64,000 bases of DNA from Rhizobium sp. P38BS-XIX (GTDB taxonomy: Bacteria > Pseudomonadota > Alphaproteobacteria > Rhizobiales > Rhizobiaceae): contig NZ_JABAIJ010000007.1 in assembly GCF_012641435.1 (NCBI RefSeq), positions 248,001 to 312,000 on the forward strand, in the 5' to 3' direction. Made by a program: the position numbers and the translations under genes. This document shows positions 18,739 through 26,457 of the stretch, in pieces. The notes beneath the pieces are model-generated. The model worked only from the letters and a program-made list of their open reading frames with translations, was not told the origin of the DNA and did not search any database. How positions within the stretch are numbered: position 1 is the stretch's first letter; every line of letters starts with the position of its first letter.

Positions 18739-18960
18739 ATGAAGGCGAACATCCATCCCGACTACCACGTCATCAAGGTAGTCATGACCGACGGCACCGA
18801 ATATGAAACCCGCTCGACCTGGGGTTCTGAAGGCGCTGTCATGAACCTCGAAATCGACAGCAAGTCCCATCCGGCTTGGACAGGCGGCAACCAGCAGTTG
18901 ATGGACCGTGCCGGCCGCGTTTCGAAGTTCAACAAGCGCTTCGGCGGTCTGGGCATCTAA
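18739..18960 (+). CDS. rpmE: 50S ribosomal protein L31
   Basis: A 73-residue protein, MKANIHPDYHVIKVVMTDGT, with HPAWTGGNQQLMDRAGRVSK and FNKRFG at the end. It is the type without the zinc-binding CxxC cysteines (C- form). ACAGGAAGA precedes ATG 18739. It is monocistronic: a perfect intrinsic terminator follows the stop by 25 bp. It is divergent from the ABC exporter gene. Confidence 0.97.
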   Translation: MKANIHPDYHVIKVVMTDGTEYETRSTWGSEGAVMNLEIDSKSHPAWTGGNQQLMDRAGRVSKFNKRFGGLGI

Positions 18961-18985
18961 TCGCCTCGCGATCAGTTGTTTTGGG

Positions 18986-19012
18986 AAAAGCCCGGTTTTG
19001 CCGGGCTTTTTT
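18986..19012 (+). terminator. Intrinsic terminator after rpmE
   Basis: The stem AAAAGCCCGG / CCGGGCTTTT with a short loop runs into a T-run. It is nearly symmetric, so it may also serve the convergent Tet(M)-like gene. Confidence 0.9.
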
Positions 19013-19088
19013 GTTGCAATAAAATGCGGTTGCAGTCGACGGCGGATGTCTTTGTCTGTCCGCCGCCGATCTTGGCGCTGTTTCATGT

Positions 19089-21026
19089 TCAGCGTATCCG
19101 CTGAAGATAGTCGGCCCGATCGAACGGATTGGCGCCGGATCGCTGGCGTATCGTTGCTGCTCCTGTAATCGGGGCATAGTGATCGAAGGCGTGTGTGAAG
19201 ACGCCAGTTCCGCTCGACAATCCCGGAAGTTGCCTCTGAATGCCCTGGACCAGGGCTGTCGCTACCGTGCCCTCGAGCCTGGCCGTGCCATTGGCGATCA
19301 TGGTTTCCTTTGTCGATGCGCCGGATTTTGCCAAGAGGGCGAGGATCCCGCTTAGCGCCGATGCCGAAGCTTCAAGCTGGAAGTGGTCGAACGGTTCGCA
19401 TACGACGGTTTGCGCGCCGATGAGCGCTGCTGCCAGCACCAACGGCGTCAGATTGCGGAAATCGGCAGCCGTCGTCGCCGGTGACGTTTGCCGCGCTGCT
19501 GTCATGGCGACGTGGCAGTCAATGATCTGCCAGCCGAAAATCCCCTCCTTGAGCGTTTCGACAACCGTTTCCTCGACGGCTCGATAGAAGCTTGCGGGCA
19601 TTTGTCCGACATCGACCTCCAGGGCAAAACTGTTGCCGCTCCCGTGCGGTCTCGGGTCGACGCGCAATCCGACCGTAGCAAGGAACGGATTTGGCTCCCT
19701 GAAGATGATTTCAATCGCGCTTCCGGTGCCGACGAGCCGTTCGGCATAGATGATGGTGCTCTCGTCGAACACGGCATCCAGACCGAAGTCGCTGGCCAAT
19801 GTTGCCTGGATGACCTCCTTTTGCACTTCGCCGTACAGCGAGACATGTATTTCGCTCGCATCTTCATTGGTGCGCAGATTGATCAGCGGGTCCTGATCGG
19901 CCAGCTGGCTCAGGGCCAGCCAAAGAGCCGCGTTCTCGGCCGGTCGCATCGCACGAACGCGTGTCTCGAGGGTAGGGGGTGAGAAGTGCAGCCTGCCATG
20001 CGATGAGCTTTCGCCGCCGATGCCGTCGCCGATCCGCGCACCGGTGAGGCCGCCAATTTTCGCGATATGCCCGGCGCCGACATGGGTAACTTTCTCGATC
20101 CGCCCTTCGGTGAAAAGCTGGATGCCGTTTGCCTTTGCCGTGCCCTTCGGCAGATCGAGATGATCCTTGAGCGCAATCGTGCCCGAGGTCACGTTGACGT
20201 AGGCAAGCTTCTCTCCGCCCCAACCTCGCTCGATCTTGAAGATCCTGCCGCCGATCGGCCCTTTCGGATCCGGGCAGCGGCTGGGGAGCAAGCTTTCGAT
20301 CGCGCAGATCAACTGTGCGACGCCAGCGCCGCTCATGGCGACCCCGGCAAAGGCAGGATGCACCAAACCCTTTGCGACCTGATCGGCGAGGACCGTCTCA
20401 AGTCTTGGGCGATCAAGCCGGCCTGGTGACAGGACATAATCGCTCATGATGCCGTCATCGCCGGCCGCAAGGGCTTCGCAAAAGGCCGACAATTGCGGTT
20501 CCCTCGCGATATCGATGGCATCGACCTCGGCATGCCTGCTGCCGGCATGAGCAACCACGGACATGGCGACGGGATTGACCGATAGTTGGCTAGCAAAGTC
20601 GTCGAGGAGTTCCTCATAGCGGGCGCCGAGGCGATCGACCTTATTGACGAAGAACAGAAATGGGACACCCAATTGCCGCAGCGCCCGCACCAGAATGCGG
20701 GTTTGCGGCTGGATGCCTTCGACGGCCGAGACCACCACCACGGCGGCGTCAAGCAATTGCAGCACCCGCTCGACCTCGGCGATGAAGTCCGGATGTCCGG
20801 GCGTGTCGATGAGGTTTACGATCAGATCGTTGATTGTAAACGATACAACCGCAGCCGCGATGGTGATGCCGCGCTGTCGCTCGAGTTCGAGGCTGTCGGT
20901 CTGTGTGTTGCCGCTATCGACGCTGCCGAGTTTGGCGATGACGCCGAGATCAAAAAGGAGTCTCTCCGTAAGGCTAGTTTTGCCTGCATCTACGTGGGCC
21001 AGGATGCCCAAATTCAATGTGCGCAT
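19089..21026 (-). CDS. Tet(M)/Tet(O)-like ribosomal-protection GTPase (EF-G family)
   Basis: A 645-residue translational GTPase, close to the roughly 640 residues of Tet(M). The G domain has the P-loop AHVDAGKTS at 10-18, RGITI at 52-56, DTPGH at 74-78 and NKVD at 128-131. EF-G-like domains II-V follow. Domain IV contains TSPATTAADFRNLTPLVL, which matches the Tet(M) tip region (S-P-V-S-T-P-A-D-F-R) that contacts the decoding centre. EF-G itself is longer and differs here. Whether it confers tetracycline resistance or serves another ribosome-rescue role is open. Base composition is like that of its neighbours, and no mobile element is adjacent. Confidence 0.82.
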   Translation of the reverse strand: MRTLNLGILAHVDAGKTSLTERLLFDLGVIAKLGSVDSGNTQTDSLELERQRGITIAAAVVSFTINDLIVNLIDTPGHPDFIAEVERVLQLLDAAVVVVSAVEGIQPQTRILVRALRQLGVPFLFFVNKVDRLGARYEELLDDFASQLSVNPVAMSVVAHAGSRHAEVDAIDIAREPQLSAFCEALAAGDDGIMSDYVLSPGRLDRPRLETVLADQVAKGLVHPAFAGVAMSGAGVAQLICAIESLLPSRCPDPKGPIGGRIFKIERGWGGEKLAYVNVTSGTIALKDHLDLPKGTAKANGIQLFTEGRIEKVTHVGAGHIAKIGGLTGARIGDGIGGESSSHGRLHFSPPTLETRVRAMRPAENAALWLALSQLADQDPLINLRTNEDASEIHVSLYGEVQKEVIQATLASDFGLDAVFDESTIIYAERLVGTGSAIEIIFREPNPFLATVGLRVDPRPHGSGNSFALEVDVGQMPASFYRAVEETVVETLKEGIFGWQIIDCHVAMTAARQTSPATTAADFRNLTPLVLAAALIGAQTVVCEPFDHFQLEASASALSGILALLAKSGASTKETMIANGTARLEGTVATALVQGIQRQLPGLSSGTGVFTHAFDHYAPITGAATIRQRSGANPFDRADYLQRIR

Positions 21027-21221
21027 GATCCATCAACTTCTCAGAATTTCGGATTTGATTTTCGTGAGAAGTGAGTCGGCGCATTGGGACCTCCACGCGT
21101 ATTTCATATCGGAGCGTGAGCGTCGGGATATCCGGTGGCTCACATCCGTACTTCTACAAGTTTCCGGCGAAACTCGTCAAGCATGTCGCCGTTTGGATGT
21201 GAACGAGGATCTGCCGGCCCC

Positions 21222-21257
21222 ATAAAGCAAAACCGGCCGTGCAGGACACGACCGGTT
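21222..21257 (-). terminator. Intrinsic terminator after the rcdA-like gene
   Basis: On the minus strand AACCGG-t-CGTG pairs with CACG-g-CCGGTT, followed by TTGCTTT. It starts about 28 bp past the stop of the DUF1465 gene. Confidence 0.7.
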
Positions 21258-21284
21258 GAAACCTTGCGCGATGCAGTTCCTGGC

Positions 21285-21800
21285 TTAGCTGTTGCCGAAA
21301 GCCGTCTGAAGCAGGGTGAGCTGAGCCTTGACGCTGTTCTGGTTGTCGGGAACGATCGCGGCCTCCATCGGGCGGTAAATCTCGCGATCCAGCAGGGCGA
21401 CGCGGTTCTGCAGGCGCAGCGAACGTTCGACCAGGTCGCGGAAGGATTCGGGCAGGTCGTTCCAGCCGGGAGCGGCGCGATCGACATTGAAGCCGTCGAG
21501 GCGAACCTTGTTCTTTTCCGCAAGCACCTGATCGCGGGACATCTCGCCGTTGTTCACGGCGCGCTGCAGCAGCAGCCAGGAGGCCATCTGCATGAGGCGG
21601 GTCGTCAGTCGCATGGACTCGGCTGCGTACAGCACGGATGCCATGCGCGGGAGAACCTTGGAAGCTGCGCGGCCCTGACCGTCGAGGTAGCCGGCGGTTT
21701 CTTCGACCAGCGACATACCTTCAGAATAAAGTGCCCTGAACTGTGCCGACGATGCGGCATGGCCAGCAAAGCTGATCGTGTTCAACCCAAGTTCCGACAT
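21285..21800 (-). CDS. RcdA-like protease adaptor (DUF1465)
   Basis: A 171-residue helical protein: FRALYSEGMSLVEETAGYLD, then MASVLYAAESMRLTTRLMQM, ASWLLLQRAVNNGEM, ending in SVKAQLTLLQTAFGNS. This is the DUF1465 family, whose characterised Caulobacter member RcdA is an adaptor for ClpXP degradation of CtrA and other cell-cycle proteins. ATG 21800 gives the conserved N-terminus MSELGLNTISFAGH; AGGGA lies upstream. A perfect TTAA-N7-TTAA box lies about 126 bp upstream, and the gene has its own terminator. Confidence 0.82.
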   Translation of the reverse strand: MSELGLNTISFAGHAASSAQFRALYSEGMSLVEETAGYLDGQGRAASKVLPRMASVLYAAESMRLTTRLMQMASWLLLQRAVNNGEMSRDQVLAEKNKVRLDGFNVDRAAPGWNDLPESFRDLVERSLRLQNRVALLDREIYRPMEAAIVPDNQNSVKAQLTLLQTAFGNS

Positions 21801-21925
21801 CGAATAAATCCCTGCTTCACGCAACACTTTTGTTCAGGAAAAGCCGGTCAAGTCCCTAAGAGCTTTCGGCATCCGCTTTTATGACTTTAAGATGGTGTTT
21901 TTAACTGAAATTCGCAAGGCGATTC

Positions 21926-21940
21926 TTAAGAAAGGGTTAA
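21926..21940. promoter_or_regulatory. Perfect CtrA-type box upstream of the rcdA-like gene
   Basis: TTAA (21926-21929), seven bases, TTAA (21937-21940) exactly match the alphaproteobacterial CtrA consensus TTAA-N7-TTAA. The 371 bp gap 21801-22171 otherwise holds only a terminator. Confidence 0.6.
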
Positions 21941-21974
21941 TCTCCACAGTTTCGTCGGAAATGACGATACATGG

Positions 21975-22003
21975 CAAAAAAGAAGAGCCGCAAAAGCGGC
22001 TCT
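21975..22003 (-). terminator. Intrinsic terminator after the DUF1192 gene
   Basis: On the minus strand AGAGCCGC and GCGGCTCT form a perfect 8-bp stem with a 4-base loop, followed by TCTTTTTT. It is about 170 bp past the DUF1192 stop. Confidence 0.8.
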
Positions 22004-22171
22004 CAAGGTAAAACAGGGAGAAAAATCAGACCAATTCGCCAAGTGGAGGAATTGTCTGAGTCCAGAGCGAATCTGGATGCTCATAGTAATATGTCGTAAA
22101 GCTTAATATTTTGTTGAGCATGTCTCAATCTTAAGCTTGTCAGACCGCTTGACCTTTCGATAGAGGCCGCG

Positions 22172-22363
22172 TCAGAAGCGAAAAAGGCTTTCCGCCGCCT
22201 TGCGGCCTGACGCCTTGGCGGCGATTTCCTCTTCCAGCCTCGCAATCTCGCTCTTGAGCAAGTCCACGCGATTCTTCAGCTCTTCGACGGATAGCAGCGA
22301 CAGGTCGCTGCCGATCTCATGCGCGGAAGGCTTTTGCGGGCGATCATCGTCAAATATGCTCAT
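22172..22363 (-). CDS. DUF1192 small protein
   Basis: A 63-residue protein beginning MSIFDDDRPQKPSAHEIG, then LSLLSVEELKNRVDLLKSEI and ARLEEEIAAKASGRKAAESL. This is the DUF1192 pattern of an acidic N-terminus and one amphipathic coiled-coil helix, found across alphaproteobacteria. Function unknown. AAAGGAGGAG precedes ATG 22363, a near-ideal ribosome site. A separate terminator lies downstream at 21975. Confidence 0.85.
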   Translation of the reverse strand: MSIFDDDRPQKPSAHEIGSDLSLLSVEELKNRVDLLKSEIARLEEEIAAKASGRKAAESLFRF

Positions 22364-22393
22364 TTCGGCTCCTCCTTTCCCTCCTCGAGGGGA

Positions 22394-23668
22394 TCAGGTG
22401 CCGTAATTTACAGATATATCTTCCTTTTTTGAAGCCTCACTGCGCGCCAGCGACATGCTCTCGGGGGTGATCATCTGAGCATTGGCCGAAGGCATGGTCG
22501 TATAGGAGTCGCGATCTCCCGCCGGTTTTGCGGCGCGGCGACGGCTGCGGAAGATTGAATAGGCGGTGATCAACACATGCGCGATGGCCGTCAGGAAGAA
22601 AAGAGAATAGGGGCCGACCGAGGACATGACAGGTCCGCCGAGGGTGGGGCCGATGATCGTGCCGATGCCGTAAAGCAGCAGCAGACCGCCCGACACCTTA
22701 ACGAAGTCCTCCGGTGCGGCGAAGTCGTTGGCATGGGCGACGGCGATCGGATAGAGCGTATTGGCGACCGCGCCATAGATCACCACCATGCCGATCAGGA
22801 AATAGGGGCTGCCGGGCTGCAGCAGGAACAGCAGCAGGCCGTCGAGCGCCGCAACTGCGGCCATGCCGGCGAGCACATAACGGCGGTCGATGCGATCCGA
22901 CAGGCGTCCGGCCGGCAACTGCATGACGGCGCCGGCAAAGATGGTCATGCTCATCATCAGCGCGATATCGCTCTGGGAAAGGCCGGCCTTGGCGCCGAAG
23001 ACGGCACCGAGCGTGCCGTAGGCACCATTGGCAATACCGACGAGCAGGATGCCGATCGAGGCGACAGGCGAGTTGCGGTAGAGCGCCTTCAGATCGAGGC
23101 TGACGGCTTTCAGCGGCTGCGGTGATGCGGCAGTCGACAGCGTCGTCGGCAGCATGGCGACGCAGTAGCAGATGCCGCACATCATGAAGAGGATAGGGGT
23201 GTGAATGTCGGCAAACGGCACCATCATCTGCCCGGCGACGGCGCCGATCAGCGTGATGCCGATATAAAGTGAGAAGATCGCACCGCGGCTCTCGTTGGTG
23301 GCACGCTCGTTCAGCCAGCTTTCGATGATCATCGACGTGCCGGCCGTGCAGAAGCCGGTAACGGCGCGCAGCGCCACCCACCAGATCGGGTCGACGATGA
23401 TGCCGGTCAGAAGCGCGATGATGGCGATGACGGATATGAAGCCCGAAAAGGCACGCACATGGCCGATGCGTCTGACCAGTTTCGGCGCGGTCAGGCAGCC
23501 GAGCACGAAGCCGGTGGCCCATGTCGTGCCGAGCAGGCCGAGCGTCGTCGTCGCATAACCTTCCGCCGTACCGCGTACCGGCAGCAGCAGGCTATGCAGG
23601 CCGTTTCCCGTAAACAGGAAAAGCGTGCCGAACAGCAGAGCGAGTACGGGCAAAATGTTTCTTTTCAT
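22394..23668 (-). CDS. Major facilitator superfamily transporter (YfkF/YcaD-like)
   Basis: A 424-residue permease with twelve hydrophobic segments. The MFS signature after helix 2 is KLVRRIGHVRAFSG, and the matching loop in the second half is GRLSDRIDRRYVLAG. The segment GFCTAGTSMIIESWLNERAT is typical of the YcaD/YfkF branch, which is unassigned in substrate. A C-terminal cytoplasmic tail of about 45 residues follows. AAGGTGGGGAGC immediately upstream selects ATG 23668 over ATG 23683. Confidence 0.87.
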   Translation of the reverse strand: MKRNILPVLALLFGTLFLFTGNGLHSLLLPVRGTAEGYATTTLGLLGTTWATGFVLGCLTAPKLVRRIGHVRAFSGFISVIAIIALLTGIIVDPIWWVALRAVTGFCTAGTSMIIESWLNERATNESRGAIFSLYIGITLIGAVAGQMMVPFADIHTPILFMMCGICYCVAMLPTTLSTAASPQPLKAVSLDLKALYRNSPVASIGILLVGIANGAYGTLGAVFGAKAGLSQSDIALMMSMTIFAGAVMQLPAGRLSDRIDRRYVLAGMAAVAALDGLLLFLLQPGSPYFLIGMVVIYGAVANTLYPIAVAHANDFAAPEDFVKVSGGLLLLYGIGTIIGPTLGGPVMSSVGPYSLFFLTAIAHVLITAYSIFRSRRRAAKPAGDRDSYTTMPSANAQMITPESMSLARSEASKKEDISVNYGT

Positions 23669-23894
23669 GCTCCCCACCTTCATGCGGATCCACTTAAGGA
23701 ACCTATACAGCAGGATCCCGCCCTGCCTGTTTTCGCTATTGATTGTGTCCCGGATTGCCGCTATCGGCCTGTAGAAACAGTCTGTTGGCGCGGAAAAATG
23801 TCCGTCCTATGACATTTAGAGCATGATCACGAAAGCTGTGCAGCGGTTTTTGGTCGCGGCTGCTCTCACACTTGCATAAACAGGGAAAAATAGC

Positions 23895-24056
23895 GTGACA
23901 AAAGCCATAGCGTTGCTGCTCCTGCTCGCCATGGCAGTGCATCTCATCAAGCCATTGGGCTTGCCGGGACTGAGGCGCCGGGCCGATTTCTGGAAGATCG
24001 CGATCTTCGCTTTTGCGATCTGGACGGTGGCGCTGATCATCAACGAGGCGTTTTAG
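23895..24056 (+). CDS. Small 53-residue membrane protein
   Basis: The frame opens with GTG 23895, preceded by AGGGAAAAAT, and ends at TAG 24054-24056. It reads TKAIALLLLLAMAVHLIKP, then LGLPGLRRRADFWKIAIFAF and AIWTVALIINEAF. Two hydrophobic helices flank a basic loop (RRR), as expected for a double-spanning inner-membrane protein. GC-rich third positions support coding. I cannot assign a function. It lies between the MFS and PhzF genes, on the opposite strand from both. Confidence 0.72.
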   Translation: MTKAIALLLLLAMAVHLIKPLGLPGLRRRADFWKIAIFAFAIWTVALIINEAF

Positions 24057-24093
24057 GGCGTTTTCAGGCCCGAGTTCAGGTCTCGCGACCTGC

Positions 24094-25011
24094 TTAAAGC
24101 AGGATCTCGCCGTGCATGACCCGGACGCTGCTGCCGGACAGTAACACTTCATTTACCACGCCGGATGATTTCCGGACATCGATGCCAATGACGCTGCGCC
24201 TGCCCATCTCCACACCCTGTTCGATAGTGATTTTGACCTCCGCATCCGACGCTGGCAGCAGGGATGTCAGATAGGCGCCAAGAGCGGCCGACGCGCTGCC
24301 GGTCGCCGGATCTTCCGTTACGTTGTCGAGCGGCGCGAACATGCGGGCGCGGAAATGCCAGGGGTTGTCGGCGGAGCGCACATAAAGAAAGAGCGAAAAG
24401 CCGGTCTTGTCTTCTTTGTGGCGAAGGGCTGCTTCAGCAAAGACGGCTGCATTCGGCCATGCCTTGCCGAGTGTTTCGAGACCATCCAGTTCCGCAAACG
24501 CGAATGGCAGGCCGACGGAGGCAAAGCCCGGAGCGTGAGTTGTCTTGCGGATCGAATGCGGATCGATCTGAACGCAGCGGACAATCAGATCATCGGCGAT
24601 TGTGCCTCCGACGGTGAGCTTGCCGGGCGCGCGGATGCTTGCGGACGAGATGTCATCGCCCTTGCGTGTCAGTACAACCTCCACCAGCCCGGCATCTTCC
24701 TCGAAGATCAGCCTTTCGCCGACCGGCTTGCCGAAATTGTCTCGTTGCTGTCCAAGCACGAATGCCGTGCCGACATTGGGATGGCCGGCGAATGGGATTT
24801 CGGCCGTCGGCGTGAAGATGCGAACCCGGGCCGTATGATCGGGGTTTTCCGGCGGCAGCACGAAGGTGGTTTCCGAATATCCGAACTCGGCGGCGATCCT
24901 CTGCATGGCGTCGCTGCTGAGGCCGCGAGCGTCGGGGATGACCGCAAGCGGATTGCCGACGTAGCGTTCCGAGGTGAAGACATCGACGGTAACATAAGCG
25001 ACGGTATTCAT
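24094..25011 (-). CDS. PhzF family isomerase/epimerase-like protein
   Basis: A 305-residue PhzF-fold protein. It starts VAYVTVDVFTSERYVGNPLA, with the catalytic Glu in FGYSETTFVL, and continues with EIPFAGHPNVGTAFVLG and the second-lobe motif NVTEDPATGSASAALGAYL. These are the four family signatures. PhzF enzymes isomerise trans-2,3-dihydro-3-hydroxyanthranilate in phenazine synthesis, but there are no phenazine genes here, so the substrate is unknown. ATG 25011 gives the family N-terminus. Confidence 0.87.
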   Translation of the reverse strand: MNTVAYVTVDVFTSERYVGNPLAVIPDARGLSSDAMQRIAAEFGYSETTFVLPPENPDHTARVRIFTPTAEIPFAGHPNVGTAFVLGQQRDNFGKPVGERLIFEEDAGLVEVVLTRKGDDISSASIRAPGKLTVGGTIADDLIVRCVQIDPHSIRKTTHAPGFASVGLPFAFAELDGLETLGKAWPNAAVFAEAALRHKEDKTGFSLFLYVRSADNPWHFRARMFAPLDNVTEDPATGSASAALGAYLTSLLPASDAEVKITIEQGVEMGRRSVIGIDVRKSSGVVNEVLLSGSSVRVMHGEILL

Positions 25012-25128
25012 GATGACCCCAATCTTCGATGGAATTGCAAGGGGATTTAGCCGTCGCGTCGTCACGATCGGAAGTGGGAACTTGTGCGGGTGACAAGTTC
25101 ATCGTGGTTGCATGCCGGTGCTCACGCA

Positions 25129-25159
25129 AAAGCCGCGAAAGCTGAGCTCTCGCGGCTTT
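25129..25159 (-). terminator. Probable terminator after pgk
   Basis: The arms AAAGCCGCGA and TCGCGGCTTT form a 10-bp stem. On the minus strand it ends in CTTTTGCG, a short T-tract. It lies 25 bp past the pgk stop. Confidence 0.65.
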
Positions 25160-25183
25160 GATCATTCACGCCAAAGGGTTGGC

Positions 25184-26386
25184 TTACTTGTTGGCCTGCA
25201 GAACGGCGACGCCCGGAAGGACCTTGCCTTCCATCCATTCGAGGAATGCACCGCCTGCCGTCGAAACGTAGGTGAAGTCGTCGGCGACGCCGGCATGGTT
25301 GAGTGCGGACACCGTGTCACCGCCACCGGCGACCGACGTCAGCTTGCCGGCCTTGGTGCATTCGGCGGCGTACTTGGCAACGGCGACGGTCGCCGCGTCG
25401 AAGGGCGTAATTTCGAAAGCGCCGAGCGGGCCGTTCCAGACGAGCGTCGTTGCACGGCCGATCCAGCTGTTGACAGCTTCGACGGACTTCGGCCCGACGT
25501 CGAGCACCATGGCATCGGCAGGGATGGCTTCAATGGCGACGACCTCGTTGGCGGCGCCAGCCTTGAATTCGCGGGCGATGACGCCGTCTTCCGGCAGGAC
25601 GATCGCGCAGCCGGAGGCTGCAGCCTCGATCATGATCTGCTTGGCGGTTTCGGCGAGATCATGCTCGCAAAGCGACTTTCCGACGTTCGTGCCACGCGCG
25701 GCAAGGAAGGTGTTGGCCATGCCGCCGCCGATGACAAGCGCATCGACCTTCTTGACGAGGTTCGTCAGCAGATCGATCTTGGTGGAAACCTTGGCGCCGC
25801 CGACGATGGCGACGACCGGACGGACCGGGTTGCCAAGGCCCTTTTCCAGGGCTTCGAGTTCAGCCTGCATCGTGCGGCCGGCATAGGCAGGCAGAAGATG
25901 CGCGAGGCCCTCGGTGGAGGAGTGGGCGCGATGAGCGGCCGAGAAAGCGTCGTTGACGTAGATATCGCCATTGGCGGCCAGCGCCTTGGTGAAGGTGGCG
26001 TCGTTCTTTTCCTCTTCCTTGTGGAAGCGGGTGTTTTCAAGCAGCAGGATATCGCCGTTGTTCATCTTGGCAACGGCGTCTGCTGCCGGGGCGCCGATGC
26101 TGTCTGAGGCGAAGAGAACGGCATGATCCAGCACTTCTTCCACGGCCGGAATGATCAGGCCGAGCGAGAGGTCCGGCGAGGGGCCATCTTTCGGGCGGCC
26201 GAAGTGAGCAAGCAGGATGACCTTGGCACCTTTTTCGGACAATTCGAGAATCGTCGGAGCGACACGTTCGATACGGGTCGCGTCGGTGACTTTACCGTCC
26301 TTGACCGGCACGTTGAGGTCAACACGCACGAGGATGCGCTTGCCGGTGATGTCGTTGAGATCGTCAAGGGTTTTGAAGGTTGCCAT
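25184..26386 (-). CDS. pgk: Phosphoglycerate kinase
   Basis: A 400-residue kinase interconverting 1,3-bisphosphoglycerate + ADP and 3-phosphoglycerate + ATP in glycolysis and gluconeogenesis. The N-terminal signature is ILVRVDLNVPVKDGKVTD, substrate-binding arginines lie in HFGRPKDGPSPDLSL and NTRFHKEEEKND, and the C-terminal nucleotide site has VAGGGDTVSALNHAG. All are complete. ATG 26386 gives the usual MATFKTLDD start. In rhizobia it normally follows tkt-gap; here a DUF1089 gene and an antiporter gene intervene. Confidence 0.98.
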   Translation of the reverse strand: MATFKTLDDLNDITGKRILVRVDLNVPVKDGKVTDATRIERVAPTILELSEKGAKVILLAHFGRPKDGPSPDLSLGLIIPAVEEVLDHAVLFASDSIGAPAADAVAKMNNGDILLLENTRFHKEEEKNDATFTKALAANGDIYVNDAFSAAHRAHSSTEGLAHLLPAYAGRTMQAELEALEKGLGNPVRPVVAIVGGAKVSTKIDLLTNLVKKVDALVIGGGMANTFLAARGTNVGKSLCEHDLAETAKQIMIEAAASGCAIVLPEDGVIAREFKAGAANEVVAIEAIPADAMVLDVGPKSVEAVNSWIGRATTLVWNGPLGAFEITPFDAATVAVAKYAAECTKAGKLTSVAGGGDTVSALNHAGVADDFTYVSTAGGAFLEWMEGKVLPGVAVLQANK

Positions 26387-26457
26387 GGGAGGATCCAATA
26401 TTGTTGGTGGCGAAAATCGCGCAGACCATACTACGGATGATCAGAGACGCAAGGCGT

